DNA of 64,000 bases from Saccharothrix violaceirubra (GCF_014203755.1 NZ_JACHJS010000001.1:6076001-6140000), one strand, 5' to 3'. Numbered from the stretch's first letter, positions 26,677 through 35,619 are shown. Notes: generated by a model from the letters alone, not told the origin. Program-made: numbers and translations.

Positions 26677-28386
26677 GTGCGTGCGCGCTGTACGAGAGAG
26701 GCGATCACCCTGACCGCGACGAACGAAGACACAGACCATCTGGACCCGGTCGCACTGGAGCACAGCGAACTCGGCGTGCCGGACGTGGACACGTCGCACC
26801 CGCTGACCGCGAACGCCCCGGTCCAGACCGACTCCCCGACGTTCGCGGAACTCGGCGTCCGCGCGGAGATCGTCCGCGCCCTCGGCGAGGCCGGCATCGA
26901 ACGCGCCTTCGCCATCCAGGAGCTCACCCTGCCGCTCGCGCTCGCGGGCGACGACGTGATCGGCCAGGCCCGCACCGGCACCGGCAAGACGCTGGGCTTC
27001 GGCGTGCCGCTGCTCCAGCGCATCATCACGCCGGGCGACGGCACTCCGCAGGCGCTCGTCGTCGTGCCGACCCGCGAGCTGTGCCTCCAGGTGACCCACG
27101 ACCTGACCGACGCTTCCAGGCACCTGGACGTGCGCGTCCTGGCGATCTACGGCGGCCGGCCGTACGAGCCGCAGATCGCCGCGTTGCGCAAGGGCGTGGA
27201 CGTGGTCGTCGGCACGCCCGGCCGCCTGCTCGACCTGGCCGAACAGCGCCACCTGGTGCTGGGCAAGGTGCGCGGGCTGGTGCTGGACGAGGCCGACGAG
27301 ATGCTCGATCTGGGCTTCCTGCCCGACATCGAGCGCATCCTGCGCATGGTGCCCGACGAACGGCAGACGATGCTGTTCTCCGCGACCATGCCCGGCCCGA
27401 TCATCACGCTGGCCCGCACGTTCCTCAACCAGCCGACGCACGTGCGCGCCGAGGAGAACGACGCGGGCGCGGTGCACGAGCGCACCGAGCAGTTCGTCTA
27501 CCGCGCGCACGCGCTGGACAAGACCGAGCTGCTGGCCCGCGTGCTCCAGGCCCGCGAGCGTGGCCTGTCCATGATCTTCACGCGGACCAAGCGGACCGCG
27601 CAGAAGGTCGCGGACGAGCTGGTGGAACGCGGTTTCGCGGCGGCGGCCGTGCACGGCGACCTGGGGCAGGGCGCACGTGAGCAGGCGCTGCGGGCGTTCC
27701 GCGCGGGCAAGGTGGACGTGCTGGTCGCCACCGACGTCGCCGCACGCGGCATCGACGTCGAAGGCGTCACGCACGTGGTCAACTACCAGTGCCCGGAGGA
27801 CGAGAAGACCTACGTGCACCGGATCGGCCGCACGGGTCGCGCCGGGCGCACGGGCGTCGCGGTCACACTGGTGGACTGGGACGACACCCCGCGCTGGAAG
27901 TCGATCAGCGACGCCCTGGGCCTGGACCGGCCCGAGCCCGTCGAGACGTACTCCACCTCCGACCACCTGTTCGCGGAGCTGGGCATCCCGGCCGGGTCGA
28001 CCGGACGCCTGCCGCTGGGCCTGCGCACCCGGGCCGGGCTGGACGCCGAGCCCGAGGAGAAGATCAAGGGCGCCAAGCGGTCGCGGCGCCGGCGCGGTGG
28101 CGGCTCGGACGAGTCCGCCCCGGCCGGTGAGGCCGTGAAGAGGCCCGCCAAGGCCGAGGGCGACGAGTCGTCGGCCGGCCGGACGCGTCGACGGCGGCGG
28201 ACCCGGGGCGGGGCCGCCGGGAACGACACCGCCGAGAACACCGCCGAGAACACGACCGGGGCCGTCGCCGTCGAGGCGGGGTCCGGCGACGCGGCACCGT
28301 CGGCGGAAGGCCGTACCCGGCGGCGTCGGCGGCGGCGTTCCGGTACGGAGTCCGGCGGTGCGCCGGCCGAGGGTTCGGCGGACTGA
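26677..28386 (+). CDS. rhlE: DEAD-box RNA helicase with Arg/Gly-rich tail
   Basis: Helicase motifs in order: FAIQELTLP (Q), ARTGTGKT (I), PTRELCLQ (Ia), DEAD in VLDEADEML (II), SAT (III), ARGIDV (V) and HRIGRTGRAG (VI). A tail of about 120 residues with RRRRGGG, RRRRRTRGG and RRRRRRR clusters should bind RNA. The start is uncertain: GTG 26677 is used here, GTG 26566 is open upstream, and the best ribosome site (GAGAGG) instead precedes CTG 26710. A -10-like TAGACT at 26484-26489 would give a long leader. Corresponds to Rv3211. Confidence 0.92.
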   Translation: MRARCTREAITLTATNEDTDHLDPVALEHSELGVPDVDTSHPLTANAPVQTDSPTFAELGVRAEIVRALGEAGIERAFAIQELTLPLALAGDDVIGQARTGTGKTLGFGVPLLQRIITPGDGTPQALVVVPTRELCLQVTHDLTDASRHLDVRVLAIYGGRPYEPQIAALRKGVDVVVGTPGRLLDLAEQRHLVLGKVRGLVLDEADEMLDLGFLPDIERILRMVPDERQTMLFSATMPGPIITLARTFLNQPTHVRAEENDAGAVHERTEQFVYRAHALDKTELLARVLQARERGLSMIFTRTKRTAQKVADELVERGFAAAAVHGDLGQGAREQALRAFRAGKVDVLVATDVAARGIDVEGVTHVVNYQCPEDEKTYVHRIGRTGRAGRTGVAVTLVDWDDTPRWKSISDALGLDRPEPVETYSTSDHLFAELGIPAGSTGRLPLGLRTRAGLDAEPEEKIKGAKRSRRRRGGGSDESAPAGEAVKRPAKAEGDESSAGRTRRRRRTRGGAAGNDTAENTAENTTGAVAVEAGSGDAAPSAEGRTRRRRRRRSGTESGGAPAEGSAD

Positions 28387-28440
28387 CCTGGTCGAGGCCG
28401 GCCGCCCCCTGATCGCCCGCGGCCGGCGGACACTTCCGCG

Positions 28441-28461
28441 GCCGGACCGCCCGGGTCCGGC
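28441..28461 (+). terminator. Hairpin downstream of the helicase
   Basis: GCCGGACC (28441-28448), loop GCCCG, GGTCCGGC (28454-28461); 8-bp stem about 55 bp after the helicase stop. Plausible terminator; no U-tract. Confidence 0.45.
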
Positions 28462-28600
28462 CGTAGCGGTCGGACGGACCTGGAATCCGGTGGTACCGGA
28501 CCGGCCCCCGGCTGTGCAGACTGGCTCCTCACACGGATCTCGGTCCGGGTAGTGCAGCATGGACGACCACGGATCAAGTCTGAACACCAGGAGCCGGGCA

Positions 28601-29923
28601 GTGGGTCAGCCGGAGCAGGCGGAGTCGAACGACGTCGTGCGGGTCGTGTCGGAGGAGGACGTGCTCGAACCGGACGCTCTCGGGTCCGACGACGAGCACC
28701 ACCCCGAGGCCACGCCCCGCACGTGGCGGCGTGGCGGCGACTTCGCCGCGGTCGCGCTGATCGTGGTCGCGGTCGTGGTCGCGTCCCTGGTGCTGTACTC
28801 GACCAGCGACGCGGTCGACACCACGTCCCAGGTCGGCCCGAGCCAGGCCACCCCGCTCATCCCGGTCACGTCGTTGCCGCCGACGCTCGCCGAGGCGTGG
28901 CGCGCGTCCAGCGGCGCGACCCCGCTGCCGGTGGCCGCCGACGGTGTCGTGGTGACCGGTGACGGCGGTGAGGTCGTGGGTCACGACGCGCTGACCGGCG
29001 AGGTGCGCTGGCGTTACGCGCGCGACCGGCAACTGTGCACGGTGTCGCTCACGTGGGGCAAGGTCATCGCGGCCCACACCAAGGGCACCAACTGCTCGGA
29101 GATCACCACGCTCGAACTCGCCTCGGGTCAGCGCGGGCCACAGCGCAACGGCGACGCCGAGACCGGCACCCGACTGCTGGCCGAGGGCTCGCACGTGGTG
29201 ACCACCGGCGAGACGTACATGGAGGTCTACCGGCGCGAGGACCTCGTCCGCGCGTTGGAGTACGGCAAGCTGCGCGCGATCGTGAACCCGGGCAAGCAGC
29301 CCCGGGTGGGGTGCACCTACGGCTCGTTCGCGGTGGTCGGCGGCAAGGTCGCGTTGATCGAGCGGTGCCCGCACCAGGACCCGGCCGACCGGTTGACCGT
29401 GCTCAAGCCGAACCCGGAGAAGTCCGACGAGCCGCAGGTGCTCAGCTCGACCGTGGTCGGCGGCACCGGTGCGCGGGTGATCGCGGTCAGCCCGACCAGG
29501 GTCGCCGTGGCGCTGCCCGGGAGGCTGGAGATCTACGACGCGGAGACCGGCGGGCTGTTGTCCGAGGTCCCGGTCGAGGTGACGGCGGACGAGCTGGCGG
29601 GCGACCCGCCGGGTCGCGTGGCGTCGACGTACACGAGCACGGCGAACGTCTACTGGTTCACCGGTTCGAAGACGATCGCCCTGGCGGGCGGCGACCTGAC
29701 CCCGTTGTGGACCAAGGAGGGCACGATCGGGCCGGGCACGACGCTCGCCGGCCGGGTCCTACTGCCGGTCCGCGACGGCCTGCTGGTGGTCGGCCAGACC
29801 ACCGGCGCGGAGGAGGCCCGCTACCGGCTGGACCGGGGCGGCTTCACCGGCACCGTGGAGATGGCCACCGAGGGACCGGTCGTGCTGGAGCAGCGCGGCG
29901 ACACCCTGGTCGCCCTGCGCTGA
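28601..29923 (+). CDS. Single-span membrane protein with PQQ/beta-propeller-like outer domain (Rv3212 family)
   Basis: 440 residues from GTG 28601, preferred because AGGAG lies 7 bases ahead; ATG 28559 would add 14. An acidic cytoplasmic head of about 45 residues precedes one membrane span (FAAVALIVVAVVVASLVLY). The outer domain has repeating blades of the PQQ-like type (GEVVGHDALTGEVRWRYARD, RLEIYDAETGGLLSE, LTPLWTKEGTIG). It follows the DEAD-box gene as Rv3212 follows rhlE in M. tuberculosis. Likely a scaffold or sensor outside the membrane; no catalytic motif seen. A 22-bp repeat array begins 4 bp after the stop. Confidence 0.8.
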   Translation: MGQPEQAESNDVVRVVSEEDVLEPDALGSDDEHHPEATPRTWRRGGDFAAVALIVVAVVVASLVLYSTSDAVDTTSQVGPSQATPLIPVTSLPPTLAEAWRASSGATPLPVAADGVVVTGDGGEVVGHDALTGEVRWRYARDRQLCTVSLTWGKVIAAHTKGTNCSEITTLELASGQRGPQRNGDAETGTRLLAEGSHVVTTGETYMEVYRREDLVRALEYGKLRAIVNPGKQPRVGCTYGSFAVVGGKVALIERCPHQDPADRLTVLKPNPEKSDEPQVLSSTVVGGTGARVIAVSPTRVAVALPGRLEIYDAETGGLLSEVPVEVTADELAGDPPGRVASTYTSTANVYWFTGSKTIALAGGDLTPLWTKEGTIGPGTTLAGRVLLPVRDGLLVVGQTTGAEEARYRLDRGGFTGTVEMATEGPVVLEQRGDTLVALR

Positions 29924-29926
29924 CCC

Positions 29927-30000
29927 CGCGAGTCCTCCACTCGGACACCCCGAAACACGCACTCGGACACCCCGACCGCGCGAGTTCTGCGTTCAGGCAC
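29927..30000. repeat. 22-bp repeat array B, three units
   Basis: Units 29927-29948, 29949-29970 and 29979-30000, each 22 bp, the last separated by 8 bp. Orientation is opposite to array A: units begin CGCGAGT or CCCGAAA and end CGGACAC or CAGGCAC. The first, beginning CGCGAGTCCTCCAC, is the same variant that ends array A. It starts right after the TGA of the gene ending at 29923. Confidence 0.88.
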
Positions 30001-30116
30001 CACGAGTCGGGCCTCCCCCGCTCGACCGGCCCGGCCCGAGGTTTCGTGACGGTGATACGGGAGTCCGTCGGCTCGGTCACGGGCGGGGCGCGGGGGTGTC
30101 GGGCAGACTCGGGGGT

Positions 30117-30992
30117 GTGTACACGCAGCTGAGTCCCCATCGTGCGCAACGGGTCGACCTGCCCGGACGGCACGGGACGATCGCGGCGTTGCGCGCCGCG
30201 GCCTCGGGTCGTGATCTCGGTGCCACCGTGTTGCTGCTGCCCGGTTTCACCGGGTCCAAAGAGGACTTCGCGCCGCTGGTGGACCCGATCGCCGACGCCG
30301 GGTTCGAGGTGGTCGCGGTCGACCTGCCCGGCCAGTACGAGTCAGCCGGTTCCCGACTGGAAGGCGACTACCTGCCCGAACGACTGGGTGCGGACCTCGT
30401 CGACGTCGTGGGCAAGCTCGCCGCCGAAGGCCGCCGGGTGCTGCTGGTCGGCCACTCCTACGGCGGGATGGTGGCCCGGGGCGCGGTGCTCGCCGGTGCG
30501 CCGACGGCCGGGGTCACGCTGATGTCCACCGGCCCGGAGGCGTTGCCGCCGGGCGATCGCCGGGACGCGTTGGACCTGGGCGAGACCGTGTTGCGGGCGC
30601 AGGGGATCGAGGAGTCCCAACGGCTCAACGAGGTCCGGCAGGCCATGAACCCGCGCTGGGCGTCGCTGCCCGAAGAACTCCGCGACTTCTACCGGACCAG
30701 GTTCCTGCGGTCCTCCACCGCCGGTCTGCTCGGGATGGGCACCGGATTGCGCTCCGAACCCGACCTGGTGGCCAAGCTGTCCCGCAAGCTGCGCACGTCC
30801 TGCGTCCCGTGCCTGGTCGTCTGCGGCGAGCACGACGACGCGTGGTCGCCCGCGAGCCAACGGGACATGGCCGAACGCCTGGACGCCGACTTCGCCGTCC
30901 TGCCCGGCGTGGGCCACTCCCCCGGCACCGAGGCGCCGGACGCCCTCCTGGCCACCCTGCTGCCGACCTGGCGGGCCTGGCTGCGCCCCTAG
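30117..30992 (+). CDS. Alpha/beta hydrolase
   Basis: 291 residues from GTG 30117; a start at 30096 would add 7. Oxyanion region LLLPGFTGSKEDF, nucleophile LLVGHSYGGMVA, acid VVCGEHDDAWSP and His in LPGVGHSPGTEAP. The family could include esterases or lipases; Rv3203 (LipV) is one nearby mycobacterial candidate but I cannot show orthology. The stop TAG shares bases with the stop of the convergent gene (CTAG at 30989-30992). Confidence 0.85.
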   Translation: MYTQLSPHRAQRVDLPGRHGTIAALRAAASGRDLGATVLLLPGFTGSKEDFAPLVDPIADAGFEVVAVDLPGQYESAGSRLEGDYLPERLGADLVDVVGKLAAEGRRVLLVGHSYGGMVARGAVLAGAPTAGVTLMSTGPEALPPGDRRDALDLGETVLRAQGIEESQRLNEVRQAMNPRWASLPEELRDFYRTRFLRSSTAGLLGMGTGLRSEPDLVAKLSRKLRTSCVPCLVVCGEHDDAWSPASQRDMAERLDADFAVLPGVGHSPGTEAPDALLATLLPTWRAWLRP

Positions 30993-31294
30993 GCGTACCA
31001 GAAGAACCAGAGCACGAGCGCGGCCGACACCAGCACGACGACCGTGCACCACGGCACCACGCGGCCGGTCCGCCGGTCGGCCAGCACCTGGGCGACCACG
31101 GCGACCACGGCCGCCAGCACGTGGCACAGCACCGATGACAGGCCCGGTCCGGGCAGGTCGTGCACGCCCGCGTACACCTGCACGGCCCCCACCGCCAGGG
31201 CGAGGAGCACGACCCCGGCCGTCACGACGCCGCCGACACCGCGCCACACCCGCGCGAGCCGCGTCTCCGGCTTGCGGATCTCCACTGTCGTCAC
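30989..31294 (-). CDS. Small membrane protein, three spans
   Basis: 101 residues from ATG 31294. Hydrophobic segments GVVTAGVVLLALAVGAVQVY, VLCHVLAAVVAVVAQVLA and VPWCTVVVLVSAALVLWFFWY with a charged N-terminus (TVEIRKPETRLARVW). No family recognised; similar small integral proteins are common in Pseudonocardiales. It ends in the CTAG stop overlap with the convergent hydrolase. Confidence 0.65.
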   Translation of the reverse strand: MTTVEIRKPETRLARVWRGVGGVVTAGVVLLALAVGAVQVYAGVHDLPGPGLSSVLCHVLAAVVAVVAQVLADRRTGRVVPWCTVVVLVSAALVLWFFWYA

Positions 31295-31418
31295 AGGTCT
31301 CCCTTACCCACCACGGCGCGACATCCACCCCCGCGGACGCCGGGAGACTCTTCCGTGCTTTCCCCGCCGGAACAAGCCCCCGGTACCAACGACGCGCGAC
31401 CCGCCCCGAGGGTTGGCC

Positions 31419-32258
31419 TCACGGCGCGAGCGACGCCCACGGTTCCAGCTCGGGCGACGCGGCCCGCCCCTCGGGGCAGGACCGGCGGAAGTCGCACCAC
31501 GTGCACTGGTTGCCGGTGCGCGGCGGGAACAGGATCTCCGGGTCGCCGCCGGCGGCCAGCGTGTCCGAGGCCAGACCCAGTTCGTCCGCCGCCTCCTCGG
31601 CCCGGCCCAGGTGCCGCCCGAGGCTCTCCTCGGTGTGCTCCCACACCGCGACCGTGCCGGACGGCAGGTGGTGCAACTCGACCCGGCGGCAGGGTTTGCG
31701 CAACGTGCGCCGCGCGGCCAACGCGTAGAGCGCCAACGCCTGCGAGCCACGCGCGTCGTCCGCGCTCAACGCGTGCCGCCCGGTCTTGTAGTCCACGATC
31801 ACGAGTTCGCCGTCGCGCAGGTCGATGCGGTCGACCCGCCCCTCGGCCACGATCTTCGCCGTCGGCGTGGACACCCACCGCTCGATGCCGACCGGTTCGA
31901 TCGACGTGTCGATCCCGGCGACGTAGTCGTGCACCCAGCCCACGGCCCGCTCGCGGTACTCGGCGGCCTGGTCTGCGTCGCGGAACCCCTCGCTCTTCCA
32001 CTGCCGGTGCAGCAGCGACACGGCGCGGTCCGGATCGCGTTGGGCGGCGGGCAGGTCGAAGAGCCCCTTCAACGCGTTGTGCACCACCGCACCCAACGTG
32101 TTGTGCGCCCAGGCACCGCCGCGCGGCGGTGCTGGGCGGTCGAGGTAGGCCATGCGGAACCGACGTGGGCAGTCCGCCCACGTGGCGAGTTTGGCGGGCG
32201 TGACCCGCACCAGTTTCTTCGGCATGGCCCCGAAGTCGAACCCGAGCTGCTCCGGCAC
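31419..32258 (-). CDS. RecB-type PD-(D/E)XK nuclease with iron-sulfur staple
   Basis: 279 residues from GTG 32258, chosen since homologs begin (M)PEQLGFDFG; longer (32288) and shorter (ATG 32225) starts are open. LVRVTPAKLATWADCPRRFRMAYL holds the first Cys, GAVVHNALKG the nuclease His region, AEGRVDRIDL and ELVIVDYKTGR the Asp...(D/E)xK core, and CTWCDFRRSCP the other three Cys of the 4Fe-4S staple. Stand-alone member of the RecB/AddB/Cas4 exonuclease group, as Rv2119. DNA processing role inferred from family only; no helicase partner is adjacent, though adnAB is 13 kb away. Confidence 0.88.
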   Translation of the reverse strand: MPEQLGFDFGAMPKKLVRVTPAKLATWADCPRRFRMAYLDRPAPPRGGAWAHNTLGAVVHNALKGLFDLPAAQRDPDRAVSLLHRQWKSEGFRDADQAAEYRERAVGWVHDYVAGIDTSIEPVGIERWVSTPTAKIVAEGRVDRIDLRDGELVIVDYKTGRHALSADDARGSQALALYALAARRTLRKPCRRVELHHLPSGTVAVWEHTEESLGRHLGRAEEAADELGLASDTLAAGGDPEILFPPRTGNQCTWCDFRRSCPEGRAASPELEPWASLAP

Positions 32259-32306
32259 GGCGCACACGGTACCGAGCGGGGCCGACAAGATCGCGAACCC
32301 GGCGGC

Positions 32307-33188
32307 TCACGCCCCGCCGACCAGCACCTCCACGCCGGTCGCCCGCTCGACGAGCGCGTCGAGCACGTCGGGGTCGGTGGTCTCGGCGCCGATCCGGACG
32401 GTCTTGTTGGTGCCGTGGTAGTCGCTGGACCCCGTGGTCAGCAGGTCGAGTTCCTTGGCCAGGCCGCGCAGCCGGTCGCGGGTGTCCGGGTCGTGGTCGG
32501 GGTGGTCGACCTCGACGCCGGCCAGTCCTTCGGCCGCGAGCGAGGCCACGACGTCCGCGGAGACGATCGGCCCGCGCGAGGCGGCGAACGGGTGGGCCAG
32601 GACGCACACGCCACCCGCCTCCCGGATCATCGCGATGGCCCGTTCGACGGGGGTGTCGGTACGCGGAACGAGGTAGCGACCGTCGTTGAGGTGGCGGGCG
32701 AACGCCTCGTCGACCGAGGCGACGACACCGGCCTTGATCAACGCCATGGCCAGGTGCGGACGTCCGGCCGGCGCGTCCGGCGGCAGGCCGGCCATGAGTT
32801 CGTCGGGGTCGACGGGGAAGCCGTCCGCCGCCATGCGCTCGGCCATCCGGCGCAGGCGTTTCCGTCGTTCGAGCCGCAACCGCTGCTGCTCTTCGGCCAG
32901 CGCGGGCGAAGTGGGGTCGAACAGATAGGCGAGCAGGTGCACGGTCACGCGTCGGCCGGTGCCGTCGTCGGACGCGCAGGACAGTTCGGCACCCCGCACG
33001 AGACGCAGGCCGGGCGGCAGCGCGGCGGCGGCCTGCGCCCACCCGGCGGACGTGTCGTGGTCGGTGATCGCCACCGCGGACAGGCCGTGGGCCGCGGCGG
33101 CGGCGACCAGGCCGGCCGGGGTGTCGGTGCCGTCGGACTCGGTCGAGTGGGTGTGCAGGTCGATGACCACCCGCCCAGTCTTGCCCAC
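32307..33188 (-). CDS. PHP-domain phosphoesterase
   Basis: 293 residues from GTG 33188; GTG 33170 (VVIDLHTHST) is an alternative. PHP motifs: DLHTHSTESDG, ITDHDTSAGW, GAELSC, CVLAHPFA, VEVDHPDH and SSDYHG. Domain layout matches the TrpH/YciV group, which hydrolyses 3',5'-nucleoside bisphosphates and short RNA 5' ends. A trinuclear metal site is implied by intact His/Asp positions. It lies 48 bp upstream of the RecB-type nuclease on the same strand, suggesting an operon for nucleic-acid turnover. Confidence 0.88.
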   Translation of the reverse strand: MGKTGRVVIDLHTHSTESDGTDTPAGLVAAAAAHGLSAVAITDHDTSAGWAQAAAALPPGLRLVRGAELSCASDDGTGRRVTVHLLAYLFDPTSPALAEEQQRLRLERRKRLRRMAERMAADGFPVDPDELMAGLPPDAPAGRPHLAMALIKAGVVASVDEAFARHLNDGRYLVPRTDTPVERAIAMIREAGGVCVLAHPFAASRGPIVSADVVASLAAEGLAGVEVDHPDHDPDTRDRLRGLAKELDLLTTGSSDYHGTNKTVRIGAETTDPDVLDALVERATGVEVLVGGA

Positions 33189-33204
33189 GGCGACTACCGC
33201 CGTG

Positions 33205-33765
33205 TCACGGCACCATCTTCTTGCCGCGCGCCGCGCGCTGCGCCTTGATCATCGAGAACCGCTCGGCCTGGGCCTTCTTGTCGCCGAAGGTCAGCTCGGA
33301 GATCGCGTCGTAGACCTCTTCGGGCGCGGGCAGGTACTCGATCCGGTTGAGCGCCTGGATCTGACCGGCCGACTCGACGACCAGGGTGCCGAAGCCGAAC
33401 ATGCGCCCGAGCACGGTGCGCTCGTAGGTCAGGTCCGTGACCTTGCTGATCGGCATCATCGCGACCTTGGTCTCGAAGACGCCCGAGGAGATCATGAACC
33501 GTTTGTCCGTCACCACGATCCGCTCGACCCACCACTCGATGACGTAGTACGCCAACCGGAGCAGCACGAGCAGCGCGCCGTACCAGAGGATGTTCTGGAC
33601 GAAGCCCAGGTTCTCCGGCAGCAGGTACGAGATCATCATCGCACCCGCGAGGAGAGCCATCGCCTCCAACACGTCGAAGAGCACGTAGCTCCAGTGCCTG
33701 CGGACGCGGATGACCCGGCGTTCCGTCGGCAGGAGGTACTCGTCGGGGTCTCTTGGCGCGAACAT
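33205..33765 (-). CDS. Bacterial PH-domain membrane protein
   Basis: 186 residues from ATG 33765, with GGAGG 9 bases ahead. Two membrane spans (YVLFDVLEAMALLAGAMMISYLL and VQNILWYGALLVLLRLAYYV) precede a bPH2-type domain: WWVERIVVTDKRFMISSGVFETKVAMMPISKVTDLTYER...GTLVVESAGQIQAL. The basic C-terminus is KAQRAARGKKM. Family members are common in Actinobacteria, role unknown. It starts 40 bp from the microprotein stop at 33806, so it may be transcribed with it. Confidence 0.88.
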   Translation of the reverse strand: MFAPRDPDEYLLPTERRVIRVRRHWSYVLFDVLEAMALLAGAMMISYLLPENLGFVQNILWYGALLVLLRLAYYVIEWWVERIVVTDKRFMISSGVFETKVAMMPISKVTDLTYERTVLGRMFGFGTLVVESAGQIQALNRIEYLPAPEEVYDAISELTFGDKKAQAERFSMIKAQRAARGKKMVP

Positions 33766-33805
33766 CGTTACGACCTCCGGCGGGGCGGGGAGGGAGCCGG
33801 GCGAC

Positions 33806-33964
33806 TCAGAACAATTGTTTCACGAAGGTGATGAGCGCCTCAGCCGCCGAGCGGAGGGTCCCGAGCACGTTGTGCACCAGCTGAGCCGCCTGCTGCGGCT
33901 CCGCGATGAGGAAGAACAGGACCAAGCCGACCCCGGCGAAGGTGAGAATCTTCTTCAGATTCAC
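33806..33964 (-). CDS. 52-residue membrane microprotein
   Basis: From GTG 33964 the frame reads NLKKILTFAGVGLVLFFLIAEP, an N-terminal signal-anchor-like helix, then an amphipathic stretch QQAAQLVHNVLGTLRSAA and ends EALITFVKQLF. Codon choice fits a coding frame. It lies 40 bp upstream of the PH-domain gene on the same strand. Not known to me as a named family. The amphipathic second half could lie along the membrane. Confidence rests on composition and the operon-like position. Confidence 0.7.
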   Translation of the reverse strand: MNLKKILTFAGVGLVLFFLIAEPQQAAQLVHNVLGTLRSAAEALITFVKQLF

Positions 33965-34533
33965 GGTGATCAACCCCGTTCGCTACCGCACCCGTGTGGC
34001 GCCAGTGAAAACCGTTGTACCGCACTCGGCGGCACGTTGGGAGTTTTGTACCGCACTTGGGTCAGCGGCTTGCACCACCATTCGGGATTGACTACGCAAC
34101 GTCACCATAACGCCGAGCGACGACCGCCGAATCCGCCCTGCCGGTGACGCGGAACGCGACACGACCGGGCGACCGCTGCCCGTTCGGCGAGCGAATCGCC
34201 CAGGTGAGGGACCGTGGTCGGCCTCGGGTGGTGGAGTCGGCGCCGGCAGGACCGGTCGTGCGACCCCGGTCCACCGAATCGAGGCGGGATCGGGACTGTC
34301 CGTGACCGTCGGCGACCGGATCGACGACGTCGGAGCACCGACCGCGAAGGGCGTCCGAGCCGGCCACGACCATGCCTGCCAGGTGCGATCCGGCACGTTG
34401 CAACCTCATGGCGACCCGATGCGGGTACACCGCCCCGACGATGCGATCTTGGCCACAGTATCGCTGAGTGACGAACAATGTGAGTCCTGCTCACACAGGC
34501 GTCCGCCGGTCGGGTACGCCTGATCGTGGCTGG
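33965..34533. other. 569-bp gap, regulatory signals only
   Basis: No convincing gene; short frames at 34302-34523 (+) and 34102-34494 (-) have mixed third-position GC and Arg-rich translations. The left part is the upstream region of the microprotein gene and holds the direct repeat at 34015-34060. A palindrome TGTGAG-TCCTG-CTCACA lies at 34479-34495, just beyond the end of the DUF2332 gene. Confidence 0.55.
34015..34060 (-). promoter_or_regulatory. 15-bp direct repeat upstream of the microprotein gene
   Basis: TTGTACCGCACTCGG at 34015-34029 and TTGTACCGCACTTGG at 34046-34060, one mismatch, 31-bp spacing (about three helical turns). Located 50-96 bp upstream of the microprotein start, an expected place for two activator or repressor sites on one DNA face. 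Confidence 0.55.
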
Positions 34534-35619
34534 TCACGCCAGCCAGACGAGCCGCTGGCCGTGGGGTGCGGTCGTGGCCAGCGCCTGCGCCGAGACGACC
34601 TCCCCGTCCTCGACGCGGGCCAGGCCGAGCACGATCGGCTCGGGCCCCTCGGCGCCGGGCGCGAGGTCGGCCCGGCCGGGCAGCACGTGCTCGAGCGCGG
34701 CCGTGTACCGCTCGTGGCTCACCCACCACGCGGGCCGGTCCAGCGCACGCAGCGCGGCCACGAACTCCACGCCCGACACGTACTCCAGCACCATGCTCGT
34801 CACGACCACGAGCGGCAGGTCCGCCGGCACCAGCGCGGCGGCCTTCGCCAGGTCCGCGACGGCGTCCCCGGTCACCAGTTCCGGCCGGGACTTGCCCTGC
34901 ACGCCCGCGGCGACGCCGAACAGCCGCAGCCGCTCGGGCTGGTCGGCCCACACGCACGCCTCCAGCCACGCGTACGTGTCCTCGTCCGACAGGTCGGCGG
35001 GCGCGACGTCGAGACCGATCTTCGCCCCGACCTTCACGGTCTTGGGCAGCTTGGGCAGCACGGCGCCGGGCGCGAGCTCCAACGCGCAGTGCAGGCCGAG
35101 CGCGGCCTTGGTCGGACCGGCGACGAGCTGGCCCGCCTGCTCGGTCTGGTAGCGGTAGTTGTACTGGTCGACGCCCAGCAGCAGACCCGCCGAACAGCCG
35201 ACCTCCAGCAGTCCCAACGGCCCCTTGATCCGCGCCAGCGCCGGGTACAGCAGGGCGGCACGGCGTACCTCGTTGGTCTGCGTGGTGCGCGTGGAGATCA
35301 ACGCGCGCATGCGGTCCGCGCGCTCCAGCACGAACGAGCGGAACAACGGCCACGTGCGCTCGTCCGCGCCGTAAGTACCGCCCAACGACGGGTAGTAGTC
35401 CGCCAACGGGTGCACCGGTTCGGCCTGCACCAACCGATGCGCGGCGGCGAGCAGCAACGTGGGGTGCGCGAACGGTTCCGGTGCGGCGGTGAGCAGACCG
35501 GCGACGTCGTCGTCGAGTGCCGCGTTAGCCGAAAGGTGTTCGTAGAGCGGCGAAACACCGGGCGCGTCGAGCCGGGCGAACCGGGACAGCCGGTCCCGCA
35601 CCAGATCCAGGTCGGTCAC
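34534..35619 (-). CDS. DUF2332 protein
   Basis: 361 residues from GTG 35619, preferred because GGAG lies 6 bases ahead; GTG 35631 adds 4. Recognised as DUF2332 by PLADYYPSLGG, the GLLEVGCSAGLLLGVDQYNYRY segment and the late VVTSMVLEYVSG region. The ExGxSxGLxLxxD stretch resembles motif I of class I SAM-dependent methyltransferases, but activity is unproven for the family. A second DUF2332 gene lies at 38030-39103, on the other side of corA. Confidence 0.85.
   Translation of the reverse strand: MTDLDLVRDRLSRFARLDAPGVSPLYEHLSANAALDDDVAGLLTAAPEPFAHPTLLLAAAHRLVQAEPVHPLADYYPSLGGTYGADERTWPLFRSFVLERADRMRALISTRTTQTNEVRRAALLYPALARIKGPLGLLEVGCSAGLLLGVDQYNYRYQTEQAGQLVAGPTKAALGLHCALELAPGAVLPKLPKTVKVGAKIGLDVAPADLSDEDTYAWLEACVWADQPERLRLFGVAAGVQGKSRPELVTGDAVADLAKAAALVPADLPLVVVTSMVLEYVSGVEFVAALRALDRPAWWVSHERYTAALEHVLPGRADLAPGAEGPEPIVLGLARVEDGEVVSAQALATTAPHGQRLVWLA

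Noticed and set aside
34479..34495. CRP-like site TGTGA...TCACA
   Set aside because: Half-sites are 7 bases apart rather than 6, and the site lies past the end of a gene, not near a start. Kept only as a palindrome.
34302..34523. 73-codon frame on the plus strand in the 33965-34533 gap
   Set aside because: Third-position GC is mixed and drops along the frame, no ribosome site precedes GTG 34302, and the translation has no domain character.
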